Assembly: GCA_028281105.1 (NCBI GenBank)
Contig: JANQKQ010000023.1
Coordinates: forward strand, 39,564 to 103,563
Direction of reading: 5' to 3'
Length of the DNA: 64,000 bases
From: Rhizobiaceae bacterium
GTDB lineage: Bacteria > Pseudomonadota > Alphaproteobacteria > Rhizobiales > Rhizobiaceae
Below the pieces are notes generated by a model. That model saw only the letters and a program-made list of their open reading frames with translations. It was not told the origin of the DNA and made no database searches. A program made the position numbers and the translations under genes. Every line of letters begins with the position of its first letter. Within the stretch, counting starts at the first letter, position 1. Of the stretch, positions 16,952-24,931 are shown one piece after another.

Positions 16952-19024
16952 ATGTCGGCAAAGACCATTCGTGTCGCCACGGATGTGGGCGGAACCTTCA
17001 CCGATCTGGTGTGTTTCGAAACCGATGCGCGCACGGGCGCATCCTCGATACGCACCGCCAAATCGGACACCACGCCGCCCGATTTCGAGGTCGGTGTGCT
17101 CAACGTTCTCAAGAAGGGCGACGTTGACCCGGCCACGGTGAACTTCCTGGCTCACGGCACTACGGTCGTCATCAACGCGCTGACCGAGCGCAAGGGCGTC
17201 AAGGTCGGCCTGATCACCACCGAGGGCTTCCGCGACACCTTGGAGATCGCCCGCGGCAACCGGCCGGATTTCTTCAACCTGCACTATCAAAAGCCCGAGC
17301 CGTTCGTGCCGCGCTACCTGCGCCGCGAACTACCCGGCCGCATGACGTACAAAGGCGAGGAACGCCAGCCGCTCGATCTTTCGGGGCTGCCGGCCATCGT
17401 CGACGACTTCAAGGCCGAGGGCGTCGAGGCGGTCGCCATCTGCTTCCTGCACTCCTACGCCAATCCGGCGCATGAACGCGCAACAATGGAGGCGCTGGCC
17501 AAGGCGTGGCCGGAGGTCTCCGCCGTCTCTTCCCACCAGATCACCCGGGAATGGCGCGAATACGAGCGCACCAACACGGCGGTCCTGTCGGCTTATGTGC
17601 AACCGGTGGCCGAGGGCTATTTGAAGCGGCTTTCGGGCGGGCTCAAGGATGGCGGCTTCGACGGCAGCCTTTACATCATGCAGTCCAATTGCGGCGTGGA
17701 CTCGGTCGAAGCCGTCTCGCGCATTCCCATCACCATGGTCGAGTCCGGCCCGGCCTCGGGCTGCTGGGGCGCGGCTGAGCTGGGCAAGCTGATCGGCGAG
17801 CCCAACGTGCTGGCGCTCGACATCGGCGGGACGACGGCCAAGTGCTCCCTGATCGAGAACGGCCAGGTCAAGATCATGACCGACTACTGGATCGAGCGCA
17901 GCCGCACCTCGGCCGGCTACCCGATCATGGTGCCGGTGGTCGATCTGGTCGAGATCGGCAATGGCGGCGGCTCGATCGCCTGGGTCGACGATTTCGGCAA
18001 GCTGCATGTGGGTCCGCAGTCGGCCGGAGCCGTGCCCGGCCCCGCCGCCTACGGCAAGGGTGGCGTCGAAGCGACCACCACCGATGCCAACCTGTGGCTG
18101 GGGCGCATCAACAAGGATTATTTCTGCGGCGGCGAGGTCGACGCGGACATGGCCGCCGTTGAAAAAAGCCTGACCGCCGTCGGTGAAAAGCTAGGCGTCG
18201 GCATCGACGAGGCCGCGCGCGGCATCGTGCGCATCGCCAACTCCAACATGGTCAACGCGCTGAAGCTGGTCTCGCTCAATCGCGGCTTCGACCCGCGCGA
18301 CTTCACCTTGGTCGCCTTCGGCGGCGGCGGCGGCATGCACGCGGTGGCGCTGGCCGGCGAGCTGGGCGTCAAGAAGGTGGTAATCCCCGCCGGCGCGCCG
18401 GTGTTCTCCGCCTGGGGCATGATGATGTCGGACCTGCGCCGCGACTATTTCGTCACCAGGCTGGCCGACCTGACGTCCGACGGCGCGCAGGCCATGGAGA
18501 CCCTGTTCGCCGACACCGAGGCAGCCGCCCGCGACCAGTTCGCCGGCGAGGGCGTCGACCCCGGGGCGGTGAAGTTCCTGCGCTTCGCCAAGTTCCGCTA
18601 CCAGAACCAGGAGCACACCACCGAAGTGCTGCTTGAGGAAGGCAAGATCACGGGCGAGCGCATCGCGGCGATCGAAGCGGATTTCCACGAGACCTATGAG
18701 CGCGAGTACACCTACCGGCTGGACGCACCCGTCGAGATGGTCGGCATCCACCTGGTGGCCTTCGCCGAGGTCGGCAAGCTCACCATGACCAAAGCCGAGC
18801 CCGGTCCGGCCGACGCCAGCCCGGCCGTCAAGGGCTCCCGCGAAGTCGATTACGCAACGGAAGGCGCACACGAGGCGACAATCTACGACGGCACCAAGCT
18901 GGCGCCGGGTATGAAGTTCGCCGGCCCCGCGATCATCGAGGACCCGGGCACCACCACCGTAATCCACCCGTCCAACACGGTTGAAATCGACGGCTACAGC
19001 AACATCCACATCGAGATCGGTTGA
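16952..19024 (+). CDS. Hydantoinase/oxoprolinase family protein, HyuA type (locus 1)
   Basis: The 690-residue protein carries the Hydant_A_N domain, with the ASKHA phosphate-binding motif DVGGTFTDLV at residues ~11-20, and a HyuA domain with a second nucleotide motif LALDIGGTTAKCSL. NRGFDPRDFTLVAFGGGGGMHA is a family hallmark. HyuA works with HyuB in ATP-dependent ring opening of hydantoins, N-methylhydantoin or 5-oxoproline, or in related carboxylases. The second motif reads GGTTAK rather than the GGTS(x)D seen in the locus-2 paralogue at 41214, so the two may act on different substrates. It begins 45 bp after the DppF-type gene, and hyuB follows after a repeat-filled gap of 345 bp. The exact substrate is unknown. 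Confidence 0.9.
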   Translation: MSAKTIRVATDVGGTFTDLVCFETDARTGASSIRTAKSDTTPPDFEVGVLNVLKKGDVDPATVNFLAHGTTVVINALTERKGVKVGLITTEGFRDTLEIARGNRPDFFNLHYQKPEPFVPRYLRRELPGRMTYKGEERQPLDLSGLPAIVDDFKAEGVEAVAICFLHSYANPAHERATMEALAKAWPEVSAVSSHQITREWREYERTNTAVLSAYVQPVAEGYLKRLSGGLKDGGFDGSLYIMQSNCGVDSVEAVSRIPITMVESGPASGCWGAAELGKLIGEPNVLALDIGGTTAKCSLIENGQVKIMTDYWIERSRTSAGYPIMVPVVDLVEIGNGGGSIAWVDDFGKLHVGPQSAGAVPGPAAYGKGGVEATTTDANLWLGRINKDYFCGGEVDADMAAVEKSLTAVGEKLGVGIDEAARGIVRIANSNMVNALKLVSLNRGFDPRDFTLVAFGGGGGMHAVALAGELGVKKVVIPAGAPVFSAWGMMMSDLRRDYFVTRLADLTSDGAQAMETLFADTEAAARDQFAGEGVDPGAVKFLRFAKFRYQNQEHTTEVLLEEGKITGERIAAIEADFHETYEREYTYRLDAPVEMVGIHLVAFAEVGKLTMTKAEPGPADASPAVKGSREVDYATEGAHEATIYDGTKLAPGMKFAGPAIIEDPGTTTVIHPSNTVEIDGYSNIHIEIG

Positions 19025-19046
19025 GACGATGCCCTTCAATCCGCTT

Positions 19047-19287
19047 CTCACCCCCACCCCTAACCCCTCCCCACAAGGGGGAGGGGGACTGGGCCGTGCC
19101 ATCCCTCTCCTGCGTCATCCTCGGGCTTGTCCTGAGGATCTAACCACCTATCCCCGCCCATTGGCGTCGCTGACCGCATTAGATCCTCGCCACAAGGACG
19201 AGGATGACGCAGCGGATTTGGGCAGGCAAAGTGCCACACTTTCCTTCCCTCCCCCTCGTGGGGAGGGAATGAAGGTGGGGGTAAGGC
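19047..19287. repeat. Palindromic dispersed intergenic repeat, copy 1
   Basis: A ~240-bp nested inverted repeat fills the hyuA-hyuB gap. Its outer arms are CCCTCCCCACAAGGGGGAGG and CCTCCCCCTCGTGGGGAGGG. Its inner arms are GCGTCATCCTCG (19112-19123) and CGAGGATGACGC (19199-19210), flanked by GGATCTAA and TTAGATCC. A second copy in the same orientation is at 21915-22165. It has no coding capacity. Such GC-rich palindromes resemble REP/MITE-like elements of rhizobial intergenic DNA; the family name is not known to me. Confidence 0.8.
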
Positions 19288-19369
19288 GCAAATCTCAGTG
19301 GTCCATCACCCACGCCATGGACAGAACACACCGCGAAACCAGCAATCGTCCCACAAGAGGAGCGATACA

Positions 19370-21034
19370 ATGACATCCCCCTCCAACGATCCGATCACCG
19401 CTGAGATCATCCAGAACTCGCTTCAGGCCACCGCTGACGAGATGTTCGCGGCGATGAAGAAGACGGCGATGAGCTCGATCATCTACGAAGTGCTCGACAT
19501 GGGCACCGGCATCATGGCCGGCAACGGCGACCTGGCGTCGTCGGGCGCAGGCATTCCCGCCTTCATCGGCGTCCTCGACAAGGCGGTCAAAGTGATCATC
19601 GACAAGTTCGATGGACCCGGCGACATCGAACCCGGCGACGTGTTTGCCACCAACGATCCCTATTACGGCGGGGTCACCCACTTGAACGACATCGTCGTCG
19701 CCATGCCGGTGTTCGCCGACGGCCGCATCATCGCCTGGACCGCCAACATCGCGCACAACTCGGACGTGGGCGGCATGGCGCCGGGCTCGCTTTCCGGCGA
19801 GGCGACGGAGATCTTCCAGGAAGGCCTGCGCCTGCCGGCAATCAAGGTCATTTCCGCCGGCGAGCCGATCGCGCCGGTCTTCGAGATCATCAAGGTCAAT
19901 TCGCGCATGCCCGACGTGCTCGAAGGCGACGTATGGGCGGCGATTGCGTCGGTGCGCATCGGCGAGAAGCGTCTCAAGGAACTGGCCGGCAAATACGGCG
20001 TCGCAACGTTCGAGAACGCGATGACGGAATTCATGGACTATGGCGAGCAGGTCTCGCGGACCGCGCTCGCCAATCTGCCCAAAGGCACGTTCGAGCTGAC
20101 CGAGGAGCAGGACGACGGACGGCAGTTCAACGTCAAGATCACGATCGCCGAGGATGAATTCACCGTTGATCTGACCAACAATCCCGACCAGTCGAACAAC
20201 CCGGTCAACACCAGCCGCGACGGCGTGATGGTGGCCGCGCAGATGATCTTCAAATCATTGACCGATCCCCATTCGCCGGCCAATGGCGGCTCGTTCCGGC
20301 CGATCAGGCTGCTCACCCGCGAGGGTTCTGTGTTCCAGGCGAGTGAACCCGCGCCGATCGGTTTCTACTACGAAATCGAGCTGCGCGTGTACGACCTGAT
20401 GTGGCGCTGCCTGGCAGCCCACATGCCCGACAAGCTGGCCGCCGGCCACTTCGCTTCCGTTTGCGGTACCTTCATCGGCGGCATTCATCCCGACACCGGC
20501 CGGCAATACACGATCATCGAGCCGCAGCTCGGCGGCTGGGGCGCCAGCCGGTCCGGCGACGGCAATTCGGCGATCTTCTGCGGCTTCCACGGCGAGACCT
20601 ACAACTGTCCCGCCGAGATCAACGAGGCGCGCAACGGGCTCTATGTCGATCGCATGGAACTCAATCTGGAACCGGGCGGCGAGGGCAGGTTCACCGGCGG
20701 GCGCGGCATCGTCATGGATTACCGCATCCGCGCCGACGACGGGTTCCTGACCGCCGGCTACACGCGGTCGAAGTTCCCCGCCTGGGCCGCCGACGGCGGC
20801 AAGGACGGCTCGCCCAACTATGTGGAGTTCATCCCCAACGAAGGCGAGCGCCAACGCTTCGCGTTCGTCTCGGGGCTGGCGACGAAGCGCGACGACGTCA
20901 TCCGCGTGGTCACCGGCAACGGCGGCGGGTTGGGCGATCCCAAGGAGCGCGACCCGGAGCTGGTGCGCCGCGATGTGAAGAACGGGCTGATCACCGCCGA
21001 GCGCGCGCGTGAAGTCTACGGATTGGAGGTGTGA
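19370..21034 (+). CDS. Hydantoinase/oxoprolinase family protein, HyuB type (locus 1, first copy)
   Basis: The ATG at 19370 follows AGAGGAG; the protein has 554 residues. The frame is open further upstream but only through repeat DNA. Conserved HyuB blocks are DEMFAAMKKTAMSSIIYEVLD, SSGAGIPAFIGVLDKAVK, TNDPYYGGVTHLND, and the C-terminal Gly-rich region GNGGGLGDPKERD. It is the partner subunit of HyuA in ATP-dependent hydrolysis of a cyclic amide. It resembles the second HyuB at 23299 throughout, suggesting duplication. The following racemase gene starts 1 bp after its stop. Together with the racemase it is bracketed by two direct copies of a palindromic repeat. Confidence 0.9.
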   Translation: MTSPSNDPITAEIIQNSLQATADEMFAAMKKTAMSSIIYEVLDMGTGIMAGNGDLASSGAGIPAFIGVLDKAVKVIIDKFDGPGDIEPGDVFATNDPYYGGVTHLNDIVVAMPVFADGRIIAWTANIAHNSDVGGMAPGSLSGEATEIFQEGLRLPAIKVISAGEPIAPVFEIIKVNSRMPDVLEGDVWAAIASVRIGEKRLKELAGKYGVATFENAMTEFMDYGEQVSRTALANLPKGTFELTEEQDDGRQFNVKITIAEDEFTVDLTNNPDQSNNPVNTSRDGVMVAAQMIFKSLTDPHSPANGGSFRPIRLLTREGSVFQASEPAPIGFYYEIELRVYDLMWRCLAAHMPDKLAAGHFASVCGTFIGGIHPDTGRQYTIIEPQLGGWGASRSGDGNSAIFCGFHGETYNCPAEINEARNGLYVDRMELNLEPGGEGRFTGGRGIVMDYRIRADDGFLTAGYTRSKFPAWAADGGKDGSPNYVEFIPNEGERQRFAFVSGLATKRDDVIRVVTGNGGGLGDPKERDPELVRRDVKNGLITAERAREVYGLEV

Positions 21035-21035
21035 G

Positions 21036-21890
21036 ATGACCGAGCAAAGCACACAATCGAGCGAACCCATCAAGGTGATGTATCTAAGCCCGGTGGGCAA
21101 TCGCGGCGCCGATGACGGCATCTTCGCCGACATGGCCCGCGCCAACAAGCTGCCGGGCACCGAGGTGCACATCACATCGCTCCCCGACGTCGACGGCGCG
21201 TTCACCCACATCGAGTACCGCTCCTACGAAGGCATCGTTACCCGCGGCATTATCCGCGCCGCCCGCGCCGCCGCCCGCGAGGGCTTCGACGCGCTGGCCA
21301 TCGGCTGCTTCTACGACACAGCGTTGTGGGACGCGCGCGAGATCTCCGGCGACATGATCGTCACCGCGCCGTGTGTCGCATCGTGCGAGATCGCCGCCAG
21401 TCTTTCCAACCGGTTCGGCATCATCGTCGGCCGGCGCAAGTGGGTGCACCAGATGCAGACCACCGTGCACGAGCACGGCCACCGCGACCGGCTGGCCGGC
21501 TTCTACCACGTGGAACTGGGCGTCAACGACTTCCAGCGCGACCACGCCGAGACCAACCGCCGATTGACCGAGGCCGGCCGCAAGGCGGTCGAGGAAGATT
21601 ATGCCGAAGCGCTGATCCTGGGCTGCACCCTGGAAGTCGGTTTCTACAAGGAGCTGGAGAAAGAGCTCGGCGTGCCTGTGATCGATCCATCGATCGCCGC
21701 GCTCAAACGGGCCGAATACGCTGCCATCCTCAAGCGCCAATGCGGCTGGAAGCCGAGCCGCAAATGGTCGTGCGAAGCGCCGCCGGAAGAAGAGATCGCC
21801 CGCTTCGGCGGCTTCGACGAAGGCGAGGCGTTCGGCAACCGGGTCGTCGTGCCGGCTACCGCCGCGGTGCGGCTGGGCGCGGCGGCTTAG
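21036..21890 (+). CDS. Asp/Glu/hydantoin racemase family protein
   Basis: The ATG at 21036 is one base after the hyuB stop and is preceded by GGAGG; the protein has 284 residues. The two catalytic cysteines expected for the Asp/Glu/hydantoin racemase superfamily are Cys91 (AIGCFYDTALWDAREI) and Cys197 (LILGCTLEVGF). The N-terminal block VMYLSPVGNRG replaces the more usual INPNT. Hydantoin racemases interconvert D- and L-5-substituted hydantoins so that both isomers reach the hydantoinase, which suits the HyuA/HyuB context. The C-terminal ~45 residues extend beyond the canonical fold (~240 residues). Other racemase or isomerase activities are possible. Confidence 0.85.
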   Translation: MTEQSTQSSEPIKVMYLSPVGNRGADDGIFADMARANKLPGTEVHITSLPDVDGAFTHIEYRSYEGIVTRGIIRAARAAAREGFDALAIGCFYDTALWDAREISGDMIVTAPCVASCEIAASLSNRFGIIVGRRKWVHQMQTTVHEHGHRDRLAGFYHVELGVNDFQRDHAETNRRLTEAGRKAVEEDYAEALILGCTLEVGFYKELEKELGVPVIDPSIAALKRAEYAAILKRQCGWKPSRKWSCEAPPEEEIARFGGFDEGEAFGNRVVVPATAAVRLGAAA

Positions 21891-21914
21891 CTCGGTGCTT
21901 CTATTGTTTGCAGC

Positions 21915-22165
21915 TTCACCCCTAGCCCCTCCCCACAGGGAGGAGGGGGACTGGGCCGCGTCACCTTCTCCTGCGTCATCCTTGGGCTTGTCCCAAGGAT
22001 CTAACCGACCATCGACGCTGAACAAAGTCGCCGACCGCATTAGATCCTCGCCACAAGGGCGAGGATGACGGTGGACAGAGTGGCGAGGATGACGCCGGTA
22101 GCTTTGCTACGTAAGTCAGCCGCACCAACTTCCCTTCCCTTGTGGGGAGAGAATGAGGGTGGGAG
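21915..22165. repeat. Palindromic dispersed intergenic repeat, copy 2
   Basis: This direct copy of the element at 19047-19287 shares CCCCTCCCCACA, GTCATCC, TTAGATCCTCGCCACAAGG, GAGGATGAC and CCTTCCCT segments in the same order. It has about ten extra bases and a duplicated GGCGAGGATGACG inner arm. It separates the racemase from the M24 gene. With copy 1 it flanks a ~2.6-kb hyuB-racemase block as direct repeats. Confidence 0.8.
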
Positions 22166-22195
22166 TCAATAACAAACCAACTCAAGGAACTTCGC

Positions 22196-23293
22196 ATGGC
22201 CAACCACGCCACCAGACTATCAAGCCTCCGCGCCAAGATGGCCGAGTCGAGCGTCGACCTCCTCGCCGTCGGCCCTGGCGCGCATATGCAGTGGCTGCTG
22301 GGCTTCGCCACCCATGCCGACGAGCGCCCGTGCTTCTTCCTGGTCAGCGCCAGCGCCGAATGCTTCCTGATGCCGGCGCTCAATGCCGAAGGCGCGCGCG
22401 AGCACACCGACGCTACATTCTTTTCATGGGCGGACGCCGAGGGCCCGGACAGCGCGCTCGCCGAAGCCCTGGCGCATATCGGTGCGGCATCGGCCAAAAC
22501 AGTCGCACTGGACGAGACCATGCGCGCCGACTTCGCCCTATTGCTGCTCGGCCAGCTTCCCGGAGCCGCACACCAGTTCTCCGACCACACCGTCGGCGCC
22601 CTGCGCATGCGCAAGGATGAGGACGAACTGGTGCAGCTCAAGGCCAACGCCGAGATGAACGACCGCGCCATGCAGGCCGCGTTCGCCGCGATCAAGCCGG
22701 GCATGAGCGAGATAGAACTGGCCGATGTGGTGCGAGACGCCCATGCGGCCGACGGCGGCGTCAGCGAGTTTCGCATCGTCGGCTCCGGCCCCAACGGCGC
22801 GTTTCCGCACCACCATACCGGCGAGCGCAGGCTCCAGCCCGGCGACGCCATCGTCATCGACGTCGGCGCGCGCAGGAACGGCTTCCCCTCCGACATGACG
22901 CGCATGGCGGTTCTGGGCTCCGCGCCGGACGGCTATGACGAGATCCACACGATCGTCGACCGGGCCGTCGAGGCCGCACTGGCCACCGCCCGACCGGGCG
23001 TCAAGGCAAAGGACGTGGACAAGGCCGCCCGCGACGTGATCGCGGCCGCCGGCTACGGCGAATATTTCGTCCACCGCACCGGCCATGGGCTGGGCATCGA
23101 GACCCACGAACCGCCCTACATCACCTCGACGTCTGAGACCGTGCTGGATACCGGCATGGTGTTCTCCATCGAGCCGGGCATCTACCTGCCCGGCCGCTTC
23201 GGCATTCGGCTCGAAGAGATCGTCATCCTGCGCGAAGACGGGCCGGAAATCATGTCGTCGCTGCCGCGCGACGTGGTCGTGGCGAAAGTCTAG
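22196..23293 (+). CDS. M24 family metallopeptidase (Xaa-Pro peptidase/creatinase fold), locus 1
   Basis: The 365-residue protein has a creatinase N-terminal domain (~1-130) and a pita-bread M24 domain (~140-365). All five metal ligands are visible: Asp in VIDVGARR, Asp in SDMTR, His in RTGHGLGIETHEPP, Glu in FSIEPGIYLP and Glu in FGIRLEEIV. This favours a metal-dependent Xaa-Pro aminopeptidase-type hydrolase over metal-free creatinase. Placed between the racemase and the second hyuB, it could hydrolyse the ring-opened product or a dipeptide-like substrate brought in by the transporter (inference). No signal peptide is visible, so it is cytoplasmic. A paralogue is at 38219-39325 beside the other hydantoinase locus. 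Confidence 0.9.
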   Translation: MANHATRLSSLRAKMAESSVDLLAVGPGAHMQWLLGFATHADERPCFFLVSASAECFLMPALNAEGAREHTDATFFSWADAEGPDSALAEALAHIGAASAKTVALDETMRADFALLLLGQLPGAAHQFSDHTVGALRMRKDEDELVQLKANAEMNDRAMQAAFAAIKPGMSEIELADVVRDAHAADGGVSEFRIVGSGPNGAFPHHHTGERRLQPGDAIVIDVGARRNGFPSDMTRMAVLGSAPDGYDEIHTIVDRAVEAALATARPGVKAKDVDKAARDVIAAAGYGEYFVHRTGHGLGIETHEPPYITSTSETVLDTGMVFSIEPGIYLPGRFGIRLEEIVILREDGPEIMSSLPRDVVVAKV

Positions 23294-23298
23294 TTACG

Positions 23299-24879
23299 TT
23301 GTCCGGCCCGCAGACCGATCCGGTTACGCTTTCGGTGATCCAGGCCGCGCTGGTGGCCGCCGCCGACGAGATGTTCGCCGTCATCAAGAAGACGGCGATG
23401 AGCCCGATCATCTACGAGGTGCTCGACGCGGGGACCGGGATCACCGACGCGCATGGCGATCTGGTCAGCTCCGGCGCCGGCATCCCCACCTTCGTCGGCG
23501 TGCTCGACAAGGCGGTCAAGCGCATTGTCGAACTGCACGGGCTGGAGGGAATCGAAGACGGCGACATCTTCATCACCAACGACCCGTATTTCGGTGGCGT
23601 CACCCATCTGAACGACGTGGTGGTGGCCCAACCGGTGTTCGCCGGCGGCCGCTGTGTCGCCTGGACGGCGTCGATCGCCCATTGGAACGACATCGGCGGG
23701 CTGACGCCGGGCTCCATGTCGGTCGACGCTGCGGAGATATTCCAGGAAGGGCTGCGCCTGCCGGCGGTACGCGTCGGCAAGGGCGGCGCGATACTGGACC
23801 CGGTTCTCGACATCATCACCGCCAACTCCCGCCTGCCGGATTTCGCGAAGGGGGATCTTTGGGCGCAGATCGCCGCCAGCCGCCGCGCGGCGACCCGGAT
23901 CGCGGGCCTGATCGAGACCTATGGTCTTCGCGCCTATCATGCTGCGCTCGACGACGTATTCACCGAAGGCGAGGCCCGCGCACTGAAGGGGCTGGCGGAG
24001 CTTCCCGCCGGCGCCTACGCCATCGAGGAGGAGCAGGACGACGGCGCGCTGTGGCGCGCCCAGATCCGCGTCGCCGAAAATCGGTTCACCGTCGATCTCA
24101 CCGGCAACCCGGCCCAGCGCGCCGCGCCTTACAACACCAGCCGCGACGGCGCCGTCATCTCGGCCCAGATGATCTTCAAGGCGCTCACCGACCCGGAACT
24201 GTTCGCCAATGCCGGCTCCTTCCGCCCGCTCGAGGTCGTCACCGAGGAAGGCTCGATCTTCCACGCCACCGGTTCGGCGCCCCACGGCTACTATTTCGAG
24301 ACCCGCATCCGCCTCTACGACATGCTATGGCGCTGCATGGCCCAGGCGCTGCCCGAGCGCCTGCCCGCCGGCCATTTCGCCTCGATCTGCGGCACCGTGC
24401 TAGCCGGCGACCACGCGGACACCGGCCGGCGCTACACCATGGTCGAGCCGCAGATGGGCGGCTGGGGCGCCACCGCCGACCGCGACGGTCTCGACGCGAT
24501 GTATTCCACCAGCCATGGTGAGACCTACACCTGCCCGGTTGAGATCTGCGAAGCCCGCTACGGGCTGGAAGTGCGCTGGAAGCGATTACGAGATGACGCG
24601 GCCGGTCGTGGCGCTCATCGCGGCGGCAAGGGGCTTACCGTTCGCTATCGCGCCCGCGCGCAAGCCATGTTGTCGGCCGGCTACAGCCGCAACAAGCAAC
24701 CGGTCTGGGGCTCGGCGGGCGGCGAGGCGGGCGGCACCAACGCCTTGTCGGTGGTTCGCGAGAACGGCGAGCGCGAGGAGCACGCTTTCGTCAGCGGCCT
24801 GGTGCTGCAACCGGGCGACGAGATCGAGATCTCCACCGCCCGGGGCGGCGGCTGGGGTCCGGCGGACCTGGCCGGCTGA
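23299..24879 (+). CDS. Hydantoinase/oxoprolinase family protein, HyuB type (locus 1, second copy)
   Basis: This 526-residue HyuB starts at TTG (23299), 5 bp after the M24 stop, with only a weak upstream purine stretch, so translation is probably coupled. Conserved blocks run parallel to the first HyuB: DEMFAVIKKTAMSPIIYEVLD, SSGAGIPTFVGVLDKAVK, TNDPYFGGVTHLNDV, EIFQEGLRLPAVRV and MVEPQMGGWGA. The C-terminus is about 25 residues shorter than the first copy (ends ARGGGWGPADLAG). There is no second HyuA in this operon, so both HyuB proteins may share the single HyuA with different ring specificity (inference). It ends 53 bp from the convergent MscS gene. Confidence 0.88.
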   Translation: MSGPQTDPVTLSVIQAALVAAADEMFAVIKKTAMSPIIYEVLDAGTGITDAHGDLVSSGAGIPTFVGVLDKAVKRIVELHGLEGIEDGDIFITNDPYFGGVTHLNDVVVAQPVFAGGRCVAWTASIAHWNDIGGLTPGSMSVDAAEIFQEGLRLPAVRVGKGGAILDPVLDIITANSRLPDFAKGDLWAQIAASRRAATRIAGLIETYGLRAYHAALDDVFTEGEARALKGLAELPAGAYAIEEEQDDGALWRAQIRVAENRFTVDLTGNPAQRAAPYNTSRDGAVISAQMIFKALTDPELFANAGSFRPLEVVTEEGSIFHATGSAPHGYYFETRIRLYDMLWRCMAQALPERLPAGHFASICGTVLAGDHADTGRRYTMVEPQMGGWGATADRDGLDAMYSTSHGETYTCPVEICEARYGLEVRWKRLRDDAAGRGAHRGGKGLTVRYRARAQAMLSAGYSRNKQPVWGSAGGEAGGTNALSVVRENGEREEHAFVSGLVLQPGDEIEISTARGGGWGPADLAG

Positions 24880-24931
24880 ACCGCGTTACCGGATCGATAA
24901 ACCTGTGTTTTTCGTTGGACCGGCCGCCGTC

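Noticed and set aside
19047..19287. The palindromic repeats as CRISPR or insertion sequence ends
   Set aside because: There are only two copies with internal palindromes, no regular spacers, no transposase and no evident target duplication.
23299..24879. Second hyuB as a frameshifted pseudogene
   Set aside because: The frame is open from TTG to the stop with all main HyuB blocks; only the C-terminus is shorter than the first copy.
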